Source of the DNA: a virus
DNA length: 34,584 bases
Direction: 5' to 3' (one strand)
Virus record (IMG/VR): IMGVR_UViG_3300032309_000728
Span: 1 to 34,584 of that record
The translations under genes were made by a program, and so were the position numbers. Below the pieces are notes generated by a model that had not been told where the DNA came from, searched no databases, and was given only the letters and a program-made list of their open reading frames with translations. Positions 19,069 through 27,622 of this stretch are shown here, piece after piece. How positions within the stretch are numbered: position 1 is the first letter of the stretch; the number at the start of each line of letters is the position of its first letter.

Positions 19069-21543
19069 ATGGCAGTCAATCTTTCACCTGTTTTCGGCGT
19101 TGCCGGACAGCTATTCGACAACAACGGCAACCCGCTGGCCGGTGGAAAGATTTTCACCTATCTTGCTGGAACCACTACGCCTACGCCAACGTACACCAGC
19201 AGCAACGGCACGATTGCCCACAGCAACCCCATCATCTTAGATGGTGCTGGGCGTGTACCTTCAGGCGAAATCTGGCTGACTGATGGCATCACCTACAAGT
19301 TTGTGGTGCAGGATTCGGCCAACAATCTGATTGGCACATATGACAATCTGACGGGCATCAATTCCAATTTTGTGAATTTCACAGCCCAACAAGAAATTCA
19401 AACTGCCACGGCTGGTCAGACTGTTTTCACGCTGACCACCATGCAATACCAGCCAGGCACAAACAGCCTGACGGTGTTTGTGGATGGTGTCAACCAATAC
19501 GGCCCTGGCGCCCAATATGCCTTTGTCGAATCAAACAGCACAACGGTAACGTTTGTTTCTGGCCTTCACGTTGGCGCATCTGTCAAATTCACCACCGCGC
19601 AACTGAACAGCACCGCAGCAACTGATGCGTGTCAAGTCAGTTACACGCCGCCATACACCGGCAGCGTTGCAACGTCTGTATGCGACAAGTTGGAGCAAAC
19701 TGCAAGTTTGTTGGATTTTGGCGCTGATCCAACTGGCGTTTTGTCTAGCGTTACCGCTTTGCAAAATGCTATCAACAGCGGTTACACAATCAACATTCCA
19801 CCTGGAACATACTTAATTGATGCGGATGTTGAACTGAAATCCAATACGCGATTGATTGGACAGCCTGGTGCGGTCATCTATCGCAATTCGGACATTCGCA
19901 TCAAGGGAACAACGCCGAACCTTACGTTAATAACCGCTGTGGCTGACTTTTTGTATGGCAGCACATTGGTGACCTTGGACAGCACATCTTACGGGAACGT
20001 TTCCGTTGGTGACTATCTTTGGTTCAAAGACAAAACGTCGGCAAACGTAAATTACATCTTGGATTTTGTGGCCGCATCTAGCGCACAACTGAATGATTCA
20101 TCCGACTGGATTTATCAAGTGCAATGCGCCAAGATTGTGGAAAAGTTGGGTGGCAATGCTGTTCGCATCAATGCTGCCGCGCACGTTGATTTCCCATTCA
20201 CAACCACTGGCAGGTTGTATTTGGTTGACGGCAACGTTGTTGAAAATGTTGTCATTGATGGTTTGACTTTCCGCAATGGCGCGGGTTTGTCTGGATCGTC
20301 TGCCGAAGCCGCTTTCATCAACTTCCAATACGTTTACAACATCACGATTCAAAACTGTAAGTTTGAATTGAAAGGATACACTGGCGGCATTTACGCGCAA
20401 TTTGGCCAGACCAACATCAACAACAATGAATTTGACACGCCTGTTCAGTTGGCAGTGTTTTTGCGCCAAGCCATGCCCAATTCCGTGATTTCGGGCAATG
20501 TGTTCCGCAATCAAATGACGGGCGATGCGTCAATTTTTGTTGAGGCGCACAACTACAACATTGCCATTTCGGACAACACATTTGATGGCGCTAGGCTTTA
20601 TGAACTTGCTGATGCAGCGCAATTGATTGCCTGTATTCAGATTGAAGCGAAGGCCAACAACATCACCGTCAGCAACAACAGCGGCAATGGATATGGTGTT
20701 GGTGTTCGTTTTGACCTAGGCGCGATGTTCAACACCGTGTCGAACAATTCGTTTAGCAACATGGGAATTGCCGGTATCCGTTCGTCTAGCAGCGGGTATT
20801 TGACCATTACAAACAACACGTTCTACAACTGCGGCATCACCGTGTCGCCTGGAACGCTGACCGGCGCTGTTGGGTCAATTACTTTGTTGGCGGCAGACAA
20901 CTGCATGGTGGATGGCAACATCATTGGTGCTGATTCTGGTTATCAAAGCGCATCATTTGTCATCACTGGCCAATACAACGTAATTAGCAACAACATCATC
21001 AAAAATGCGCTGACTTACCAAATCACAAACTGGAACAATCGTTTTGTCGGAAATGATGGCGACAGTTTTTGGAAAGCCAACGACACGATTGGCCCAAATG
21101 TTGTGACTTCCTACCGCGATGTTGCTTTGGCTGACAACGTGGCCACAACGATTGCAACGATTACAACGCCAAACCCGTCCGGCAGTTTGGATTCTGGCGC
21201 TTTTACGGTCAACATGAATTTGATGGCCATGTTCTATAACGGGACAATGCCATCGGCGGGTGCTGTTGCATCAAAATCGCAGGTTGTTACATTTGCCGCA
21301 GCAACCATTTCAAGCGGCACAAGCGCGGCCAGCGCCGTGTCAACAATTGCAACATCCGCTGTGGCGCAACCAGGTGGTTTTACTGATTTGACCGACCCAG
21401 TGGTGACTGTTAACCGGCCTGACAATTACACTTACCAAATTCAAGTCACATCAAACGGTTCGGGTGTTTTGAGTGCCGGGAGAATGGTCGCTTCGATTGA
21501 AGTGCTGTGGTTCGGTTATCAATCACCGCCGGTGATTTCTTAA
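19069..21543 (+). CDS. Tailspike with beta-helix domain (824 aa)
   Basis: The N-terminal 100 residues form a typical podoviral tailspike attachment domain: SPVFGVAGQLFDNNGNPLAG, KIFTYLAGTTTPTPTYTSS, NPIILDGAGRVPSGEIWLTD and ITYKFVVQDSANNLIGTYDN. A linker domain follows (about 105-210), then the right-handed parallel beta-helix from LLDFGADPTGVLSSVTALQN (about 225) and IPPGTYLI, continuing with many NNT/NNI turns (ISDNTFDG, VSNNSGNGYG, ITNNTFYN). A C-terminal beta domain of about 140 residues ends it. Tailspikes bind and often cut host surface polysaccharide; catalytic residues are not identifiable by eye. Local coding is more A/T-rich than the neighbours, hinting at exchange. Confidence 0.88.
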   Translation: MAVNLSPVFGVAGQLFDNNGNPLAGGKIFTYLAGTTTPTPTYTSSNGTIAHSNPIILDGAGRVPSGEIWLTDGITYKFVVQDSANNLIGTYDNLTGINSNFVNFTAQQEIQTATAGQTVFTLTTMQYQPGTNSLTVFVDGVNQYGPGAQYAFVESNSTTVTFVSGLHVGASVKFTTAQLNSTAATDACQVSYTPPYTGSVATSVCDKLEQTASLLDFGADPTGVLSSVTALQNAINSGYTINIPPGTYLIDADVELKSNTRLIGQPGAVIYRNSDIRIKGTTPNLTLITAVADFLYGSTLVTLDSTSYGNVSVGDYLWFKDKTSANVNYILDFVAASSAQLNDSSDWIYQVQCAKIVEKLGGNAVRINAAAHVDFPFTTTGRLYLVDGNVVENVVIDGLTFRNGAGLSGSSAEAAFINFQYVYNITIQNCKFELKGYTGGIYAQFGQTNINNNEFDTPVQLAVFLRQAMPNSVISGNVFRNQMTGDASIFVEAHNYNIAISDNTFDGARLYELADAAQLIACIQIEAKANNITVSNNSGNGYGVGVRFDLGAMFNTVSNNSFSNMGIAGIRSSSSGYLTITNNTFYNCGITVSPGTLTGAVGSITLLAADNCMVDGNIIGADSGYQSASFVITGQYNVISNNIIKNALTYQITNWNNRFVGNDGDSFWKANDTIGPNVVTSYRDVALADNVATTIATITTPNPSGSLDSGAFTVNMNLMAMFYNGTMPSAGAVASKSQVVTFAAATISSGTSAASAVSTIATSAVAQPGGFTDLTDPVVTVNRPDNYTYQIQVTSNGSGVLSAGRMVASIEVLWFGYQSPPVIS

Positions 21544-21553
21544 GGGGAAAGCA

Positions 21554-22834
21554 ATGGCACAAACAGGCTACACCCCCCTTCTGATTTATAGCAGCAGCAC
21601 GGCAGCAGCCGCGCCAATTGCTAGCAACCTAACCAACAGCACGTTGGGATCAGAACTGGCCATCAACATCACTGATGGCAAGCTGTTCTACAAGGACAAC
21701 GCCAACGTCATTCAGGTGATTGGCTGGAAGACTGTTCCAACAACTGCTGGGGGCACGGGCCTGACCAGCTACACCGCGGGCGATATGGTGTATTACGCCA
21801 GTGGCACCGCGTTCACCAAGTTGGCTATCGGAGCGTCTGGGCGTTGGTTGGGATCATCGGGCACTGATCCGCAATGGAATGCCCCAGCGGCCCTTACAAA
21901 AACCGACGACACCAACGTCACGCTGACCTTGGGTGGCAACGCCAGCACCGCATTGCTGAATGCTGCATCGTTGACGCTTGGCTGGACGGGAACATTAGCC
22001 ACAAACCGTGGCGGCACAGGATTGTCATCGTTTACTGCGAACGGTGTTTTGTACGCATCTAGCACCAGCGCATTGGCTACTGGATCGGCTTTTACATTTT
22101 CGTCCCCGACTGTAAAACTTGCCACGACCAGCGCCAATTTTTATGCTGAAGTGCCAGACGGTTCGGGTGGTGGCCAGGCATTGATGAAAGCCGGTGACGC
22201 TGCGGGTCGATACTTTGCAATGCGCGGCACATCGTATGATTTTGACCCCGCATTCCTTTCAAGTGGCGCAACAAACGTCACCATGAAAAATCTTGCCGCC
22301 CAAGCCACTTCAATGACGTGGGGCAGCACGGGCGACATTACGATCAATGCGGGCAACCTGATCCAAGGCACCGCAGCCAAAGGCATCAACTTCACCGCCA
22401 ACGCCAACGCGCCAGGGATGACGAGCGAATTGCTGAACTGGTATGAGGAGGGGACTTGGACGGCAAGAATTTCTGACGGAACAAACAACGCAACTCAAAA
22501 TCGTTCAACGTGCCGCTATACACGAATTGGAAGGCAAGTTACTGTAGCTGGGTTTATCAGCGTTACTTCTTTAGGTTCTGTAACGGGTGATATACGAATT
22601 ACAGGTCTTCCTTTTACCGTTGGATCATCAGACGAATCGTATTCGGCTGGGGCGGTGTCGTATGCCGGAAATTTAAGCATTACCGCTGGGCAAAGCGTGA
22701 CCGTTACGGCGTGGGCTGGCAACACATACCTTAATTTGCAACTGTGGGATTCTGCAAATGGAACTACAGCAATGCAGGCTTCTGAATTTACAGCATCTGG
22801 CGCAATTATGTTTAGTTGCACTTACACTGTCTAA
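21554..22834 (+). CDS. Tail fibre protein with C-terminal receptor-type domain (426 aa)
   Basis: 426 residues: N-terminus MAQTGYTPLLIYSSSTAAAA with GSELAINITDGKLFYKDNAN, a segment seen at the start of many fibre proteins; a shaft with GGTGLTSYTAGDMVYYASG and GGTGLSSFTANGVLYASST repeats; and a C-terminal domain from EEGTWTARISDGT through CRYTRIGRQVTVAGFISVTS and GDIRITGLPF to FSCTYTV. This C-terminal domain recurs in phage fibres and is a likely receptor-binding or trimer-tip module. AAGGGGAAAGCA precedes the ATG. Confidence 0.85.
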   Translation: MAQTGYTPLLIYSSSTAAAAPIASNLTNSTLGSELAINITDGKLFYKDNANVIQVIGWKTVPTTAGGTGLTSYTAGDMVYYASGTAFTKLAIGASGRWLGSSGTDPQWNAPAALTKTDDTNVTLTLGGNASTALLNAASLTLGWTGTLATNRGGTGLSSFTANGVLYASSTSALATGSAFTFSSPTVKLATTSANFYAEVPDGSGGGQALMKAGDAAGRYFAMRGTSYDFDPAFLSSGATNVTMKNLAAQATSMTWGSTGDITINAGNLIQGTAAKGINFTANANAPGMTSELLNWYEEGTWTARISDGTNNATQNRSTCRYTRIGRQVTVAGFISVTSLGSVTGDIRITGLPFTVGSSDESYSAGAVSYAGNLSITAGQSVTVTAWAGNTYLNLQLWDSANGTTAMQASEFTASGAIMFSCTYTV

Positions 22835-22843
22835 GGAACTCAA

Positions 22844-24451
22844 ATGGCACTGACCAAAGTCACCTATTCAATGATTGAAGGATCAACCTTCAACGTACAA
22901 GACTATGGAGCAGTTGGCAATGGCTCCACTGATGATACAGCGGCAATTCAAGCTGCTGCTGCTGCCATACAAGCTGCTGGCGGTGGTACGCTGTACTTTC
23001 CTGCGGGAACCTATTCGGTGTTTGGTAGCACCACTGGCAATTTATGTTCGTTTACCGGGTTGAATGGTATTGCTTGCGTTGGATACGGCGCTACGATTGC
23101 CGTTCCATCATCCAAGGTCATTACCGCGTCCGAGGGTACATTTTTCTTGTTTAACGGATGCACCAATATTTTGGTGGACGGTTTTGCTACCAATGGGCCT
23201 GTGCTGGACGTAAGTAGCAGTACGGTCAAAGGCTACGAGTTTGTGCGTTGCGTCAATGGCTGTCGCAACATTGCCATGCCGCACAACCGGGTCAAAAACT
23301 CGTTGGCCGGTTTCATTACATCAAAAGCTGCTGGCGATGCAAACACCATGCGCTCGCAGAACATCTGGATTGGTGTGTTGGATGTTGAGAACTGCTGGTA
23401 CGGCGTCAACGGTCAGTACTCCGGTGACTTTATGCAAGTGGACTTGCTGCGTACCAACACTATCCATCGGTCATTTTTTGTCTTTGGTGCGTCAAACCTT
23501 AAAGCTAAAATTCTGTCAAAAGACCATAAGGCTGTTGATGTACCCGTAACAACGCTCAGTGGCTTGGCGGTCACTGGCGTAGACATTGACTATTGGAGTA
23601 CTGAAGACTCCACTGCTTGCGGAAGCGCGCCAAAAGTCTACATTGGGTTTAGCAACGAAACAGCCAGCACGATGCGCGATGTCCGCATCAGACTTAATGT
23701 TGCCTACGCTAATAGCGGAAATACCGGCGGCGCTGCGTTGTTCATTACAAAGCTGAACAACTCTAACAATCCCGATCCCGTAGATCGCGGCCACATTATG
23801 GACAATCTTGTTGTCACAGGCACAATCACGGGAACTGCTTTATACAACAATGGCGGTTCTATTGTTACTGACACTGGCGCAACATGGGGCACTGGAGACT
23901 TTTTCCGCAACATTGCGTTCGAAAATCTGCGAATCACCGGCGCTAATAGCCAATCGCAAATTAATGTGACGTTTGGAAATGTGCAGGACAACATCCTGTT
24001 CAAAAACGTCTACAACAATTACGACATTGTTGTAAAGAACAGTGCGACTGATGCGCGTTTGCCTTATGTTGCAACCACAGAACTCATTAACGTCAAATGC
24101 GCCAATTTAACAGCGCTTAATGGCTCTGCTCAACCATTGACAATCTTGCGCGGTGTGGCATCTCCAGACACTGTGCAAACAGGTTGGACTGGTAAAACCA
24201 TCGGCAATCTCGGTGTTGGCGGCAGCGCCGTTTGGAATCTGCCTGTTGCTGTTCCAGGTTTGTCGTACAGGTTTGTGCGAAATGACGCGCAAGTGTTTGA
24301 CATTGACCCTAACGGCACAGAAATCATTCGCGGAGGCACTGCGGGGCAACTTTTACGCATGAATACGGCTGGTAATCAGGTTGTTTTGGCTTGCTACATT
24401 GCGGGCATTTGGGAAGTGGAATCAGCCCAAGGCGCATACACCTTTGTTTAA
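22844..24451 (+). CDS. Second beta-helix tailspike, pectate-lyase-like fold (535 aa)
   Basis: A 535-residue protein starting MALTKVTYSMIEGSTFNVQD, then YGAVGNGSTDDTAAIQAAAA and GGGTLYFPAGTYSV, the classic opening of pectate-lyase-like beta-helix spikes. It has no large attachment domain; only about 20 residues precede the helix, so it must join the virion through another protein or by the short N-terminal peptide. The C-terminal 100 residues are a beta domain (GTEIIRGGTAGQLLRMNT). It probably acts on a host polysaccharide different from the one recognised by the first spike. Active site not identifiable. Confidence 0.82.
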   Translation: MALTKVTYSMIEGSTFNVQDYGAVGNGSTDDTAAIQAAAAAIQAAGGGTLYFPAGTYSVFGSTTGNLCSFTGLNGIACVGYGATIAVPSSKVITASEGTFFLFNGCTNILVDGFATNGPVLDVSSSTVKGYEFVRCVNGCRNIAMPHNRVKNSLAGFITSKAAGDANTMRSQNIWIGVLDVENCWYGVNGQYSGDFMQVDLLRTNTIHRSFFVFGASNLKAKILSKDHKAVDVPVTTLSGLAVTGVDIDYWSTEDSTACGSAPKVYIGFSNETASTMRDVRIRLNVAYANSGNTGGAALFITKLNNSNNPDPVDRGHIMDNLVVTGTITGTALYNNGGSIVTDTGATWGTGDFFRNIAFENLRITGANSQSQINVTFGNVQDNILFKNVYNNYDIVVKNSATDARLPYVATTELINVKCANLTALNGSAQPLTILRGVASPDTVQTGWTGKTIGNLGVGGSAVWNLPVAVPGLSYRFVRNDAQVFDIDPNGTEIIRGGTAGQLLRMNTAGNQVVLACYIAGIWEVESAQGAYTFV

Positions 24452-24463
24452 TAAGGACAAGAC

Positions 24464-25444
24464 ATGACAACGCCCTACGACATCATCACTAGGTCAATGA
24501 GAGACATTGGCGCATTGGCCAGCGGCGAAATCCCAACGGCTGACGAAGCCCAGGACGGTCTGGACTTGCTCAACGACATGATCGCTCAGTGGTCAAACGA
24601 GAACATGATGGTGTTCTACCGCACCGAGATTGTGTTCCCCTGTGTGCAGAACCAGATTCAGTACACCATCGGGCCGTCCGGCAACGTGTCGGCTAGGTTC
24701 GTGGGATCAATCAGCGGCACTACTCTGACCGTTCCACCGGATGCAGTGACCAAGGGTGCCATCACGATGGGCATGACGCTATCTGGCCCTGGTGTGCTGC
24801 CTGGAACCACCATTGTGGGCTTTGGAACGGGCGCAGGAGGCAACGTAAACGAGGGCGGCACCTATACCGTCAGCCGCGGTCACACAACGCCTGTCGTCTT
24901 GCAGATCATTGACGCCTACTACCAGCGGCCCCTGACCATTGAATCGGCCTTTGTGCGGGTCAACACAACGTCCAACGGCGTCCCTATCTACGGTGGCGGG
25001 CTGGACTACCCCATCAGCATCTTGAGCCTGGAAGAATACGAATCCATCGGCCTGAAGGCGCTGAACGGCCCGTGGCCCAAAGCCATCTACTACCAGCCGT
25101 CTGAACTGCTGGGGACGATCTATGTGTGGCCAAACCCGTCGCAGGGCGAACTGCACCTGTTCACGCAGACCATCTTCCGCGAGTTTGGCGACCTGTACGG
25201 GTCAATGGAATTCCCGCAAGGCTACAACATGGCGCTGCGGTGGTGCTTGGCCGAGCGCATGATGCCCATGTTTGGCAAAGTAAATCAAATTCAGGTGAGC
25301 CAAATTACCGCCTACGCAGCCCAAGCAAAGGCGACAATCAAGCGCACGAACATGAAGCCGCCGCAAGTGTCCAAGTACCCAGATGTGCTGATGACCGGCA
25401 GACCTAAAGACGCGGCGTTCATACTCGACGGCGGCTTCAATTGA
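24464..25444 (+). CDS. P22 gp4-like head-completion/tail accessory factor with insertion
   Basis: Starts MTTPYDIITRSMRDIGALAS, followed by EIPTADEAQDGLDLLNDMIA and QWSNENMMVFY, the start of P22 gp4 (166 residues), which plugs onto the portal. Here the protein has 326 residues. An insert at about residues 78-145 (GSISGTTLTVPPDAVTKGAI through GTGAGGNVNEGGTYTVSR) is a glycine-rich beta module common in phage tail proteins. The gp4 fold then resumes with YQRPLTIESAFVR, YPISILSLEEYESIGLK and PKAIYYQP. The C-terminus carries the conserved FPQGYNMALRWCLAERMMP. It starts the tail after packaging. Confidence 0.82.
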   Translation: MTTPYDIITRSMRDIGALASGEIPTADEAQDGLDLLNDMIAQWSNENMMVFYRTEIVFPCVQNQIQYTIGPSGNVSARFVGSISGTTLTVPPDAVTKGAITMGMTLSGPGVLPGTTIVGFGTGAGGNVNEGGTYTVSRGHTTPVVLQIIDAYYQRPLTIESAFVRVNTTSNGVPIYGGGLDYPISILSLEEYESIGLKALNGPWPKAIYYQPSELLGTIYVWPNPSQGELHLFTQTIFREFGDLYGSMEFPQGYNMALRWCLAERMMPMFGKVNQIQVSQITAYAAQAKATIKRTNMKPPQVSKYPDVLMTGRPKDAAFILDGGFN

Positions 25445-25455
25445 TGGAGACTTGA

Positions 25456-26928
25456 ATGCCTGATTTTGGTTTTGTCGGAGCGTCTTACACCACCAGGTCT
25501 ATCTACCAAGATGACCAGGAGTGCATCAATTTCTATCCCGAAATCGACCCGACTAAACAGCCTGGCGAACGGGGCATTGTTGCGCTGTACCCGACCCCTG
25601 GGCTGGTGACCGAAATCACCTTTCCCATCCCCGCGGAAAACCGAGGGATGCGGGCACTATCGGGCCTTCAGTACGCCATCGCGGTGTGTGGGAATCGGGT
25701 CTACCGCATCGCCTTAGACCTGACCTACATCCAAGTTGGAACCCTGACCACCAGCAGCGGGCCTGTGTCAATCACGGACAACGTGATGACCGTTCAAGGG
25801 CTGACGGCCTACATCGTGGACGGTGTGAACCGCTACTACTACGTTGTGGCCACCAACACGTTTGTTACGCTGCCTTCAACAGATGGGCCGTGGCAAGGTG
25901 CTGATGTCTGCGATACGGTGGACAATTACATCCTGTACAACAAGCCAGGCACCCAGCTATGGTCTGCTACCGACCTTGGATCGCCGCTGTCTACCCAGGC
26001 ATGGTTTGGTGCCAAGGACGGATCGCCTGATAACTTGGTGACCCTGATTGTTGACCACCGTCAGGTCTACCTGCTGGGCGAAGTAACCGCGGAAGTCTGG
26101 ATTGACGTTGGCACCCAGATTCCTGGTCTTATCACGTTCCCATTCCAGCGTGTGTCAGGAACATCGAGCCAGAACGGTATCGGTGCTAGGTTCTCGCTGG
26201 TGCGGTATTCGGACACCTTCATGTTCCTATCCCGCGACACTCTGGGCACAGCCACCATCGGCATGATGATGGGCTACGAGTACAAGCGGTTATCAACCCA
26301 TGCGGTGGAAAACAGCCTGATCGGCGTGAACGTTGAGAACGCACGGGCTTGGTCATTCCAGCAGGAAGGTCACGAGTTTTACGTTATCACCTTCCCCGAC
26401 ATTGACCTGACCTGGGTCTATGACTTGGCCACCCAGCAGTGGTTTAAGTGGCTGTGGTGGGACAGCCCGAACGCAGTCTATGAGCGCCACCGCGGTCAGA
26501 ACTGCATCGCGTTTGCCAACAAGAATCTGGTTGGTGACTACGAGAACGGCAAGATTTATAGCCTTGACTTCGACACCTACACAGACGCTGGAAACCCGAT
26601 CCGCAGGTTGCGCCGAGCGCCCCACCTGACGACCGACCTTCAACGGCAGTACTTTGAGGAATTCCAGATTCAGTTCCAACCTGGCGTTGGTCTGACTACG
26701 GGCCAGGGCGACAACCCCCAGGCCATGCTCAGGTGGTCAAATGACGGCGGTTCTACTTGGTCAAACGAGCATTGGGTAGGAATTGGCCGTCAAGGCAATT
26801 ACACTAACCGTGCCATCTGGCGTAGGTTGGGCTGGGCGCGTGATCGCATCTTTGAAGTGGCACTGACCGACCCTGTAAAGGCTGTGATTGTGTCGGCCAA
26901 CCTGAAGGCGTCTGCTGGGGACAACTAA
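25456..26928 (+). CDS. P22 gp10-like packaged-DNA stabilisation protein
   Basis: 490 residues; P22 gp10 has 472. N-terminus MPDFGFVGASYTTRSIYQDD followed by QECINFYPEIDP and LYPTPGLVTE, the conserved opening of the phage stabilisation family. Repeated strands such as GMRALSGLQYAIAVCGNRVY, TAYIVDGVNRYYYVV and GQVYLLGE-like segments suit its beta-propeller tail-hub fold; FLSRDTLGTATI and WVYDLATQQWFKW are further family blocks. It binds below gp4 and helps close the DNA channel. Confident. Confidence 0.93.
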   Translation: MPDFGFVGASYTTRSIYQDDQECINFYPEIDPTKQPGERGIVALYPTPGLVTEITFPIPAENRGMRALSGLQYAIAVCGNRVYRIALDLTYIQVGTLTTSSGPVSITDNVMTVQGLTAYIVDGVNRYYYVVATNTFVTLPSTDGPWQGADVCDTVDNYILYNKPGTQLWSATDLGSPLSTQAWFGAKDGSPDNLVTLIVDHRQVYLLGEVTAEVWIDVGTQIPGLITFPFQRVSGTSSQNGIGARFSLVRYSDTFMFLSRDTLGTATIGMMMGYEYKRLSTHAVENSLIGVNVENARAWSFQQEGHEFYVITFPDIDLTWVYDLATQQWFKWLWWDSPNAVYERHRGQNCIAFANKNLVGDYENGKIYSLDFDTYTDAGNPIRRLRRAPHLTTDLQRQYFEEFQIQFQPGVGLTTGQGDNPQAMLRWSNDGGSTWSNEHWVGIGRQGNYTNRAIWRRLGWARDRIFEVALTDPVKAVIVSANLKASAGDN

Positions 26929-27167
26929 TGCCAGCACTGACAAACATTCGATTTCCTACTTCGCCGTTTCTTGACCAAACGACGGGTAGGCCATCGCGTG
27001 AGTGGATACAGTGGCTGCAAAACCCCAACCTAGTCAGTCAGACCGTTGAGTACCAGATCATCAACGGCGGCGAAATCAACAACACGGTCATCGGCAACAT
27101 TACGCCAGCCCAAGGCACGTTCACGCTGCTGACGGCCCTAAGCGGTATCGGAGGGGGTACGTTTTGA
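26928..27167 (+). CDS. Short tail protein in the tail-needle position (79 aa)
   Basis: MPALTNIRFPTSPFLDQTTG then RPSREWIQWLQNPNLVSQTV, and a C-terminal shaft-like GNITPAQGTFTLLTALSGIGGG. It lies directly after gp10, where P22 has gp26 (the 233-residue tail needle). The N-terminal part could be a hub-binding segment, but no long coiled coil is present, so it would be a much shortened needle or a stub for another fibre. ATG shares the A of the previous TAA. The end GIGGGTF mirrors that of the large fibre and contains the ribosome site for the next gene. Confidence 0.7.
   Translation: MPALTNIRFPTSPFLDQTTGRPSREWIQWLQNPNLVSQTVEYQIINGGEINNTVIGNITPAQGTFTLLTALSGIGGGTF
27150..27166 (+). promoter_or_regulatory. 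Ribosome site inside tail gene, TTG start of acetyltransferase
   Basis: GGAGGGGG (27150-27157) in the terminal Gly codons precedes TTG (27164-27166), and TTTTGAAC joins stop and start, as at 18747-18760. Confidence 0.7.
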
Positions 27168-27622
27168 ACGTCAGACAAGCCACAGCCGAAGACTTGGACG
27201 CCTACATTGAACTGCTGGCGCATTTCCACGAATCTTCACCCATGAGGGGCGTTGCGCCTTATGACCCTGAAGGAATTCGTGCTTTTTTGTCTGCTTCATT
27301 GGAAAATACCAACATTCTGTTGTTGGTGGGTGAACTGGATGGCCAGATCGTCGGGGTGACATCGTGTTTGCTGTACCCGCTTTATTTCAGCCCTGGTTAT
27401 CAGGTGGTACAGGAAATGTGGTGGTGGCTTACACCTACGGCTAGGGGTAGTGGGATCGGGCAAGCAATGTTCAAGGCGATTGAAGCCTGGGCAAGAGAAA
27501 AAGACGCAAGGGCGCTGTTTATGGTTGCTTTGGAAGATGAACGCGCAGCAGCAATGGAAAAAGTTTACGTTCGATCAGGCTTTACACCCCTAGAAAGAAC
27601 GTTCATAAAGGAGTTGAAATGA
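27164..27622 (+). CDS. GNAT-family N-acetyltransferase
   Basis: 152 residues from TTG: MNVRQATAEDLDAYIELLAH. The GNAT fold is plain: N-terminal helix pair, central strands NILLLVGELDGQIVGVTSCL, acetyl-CoA loop TPTARGSGIGQAMFKAIEAW (R/Q-x2-G-x-G/A signature), and the C-terminal strand-helix ALEDERAAAMEKVYVRSGFT. It transfers an acetyl group to an amine; the target is unknown. Sitting between a tail protein and ejection proteins, in the place of P22 gp14, it might modify a virion protein or a host component. The TTG overlaps the previous stop and has GGAGG upstream. Confidence 0.88.
   Translation: MNVRQATAEDLDAYIELLAHFHESSPMRGVAPYDPEGIRAFLSASLENTNILLLVGELDGQIVGVTSCLLYPLYFSPGYQVVQEMWWWLTPTARGSGIGQAMFKAIEAWAREKDARALFMVALEDERAAAMEKVYVRSGFTPLERTFIKELK

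Noticed and set aside
16554-24451. Diversity-generating retroelement target in the fibre genes
   Set aside because: No reverse transcriptase, template repeat or accessory gene is visible anywhere in the window.
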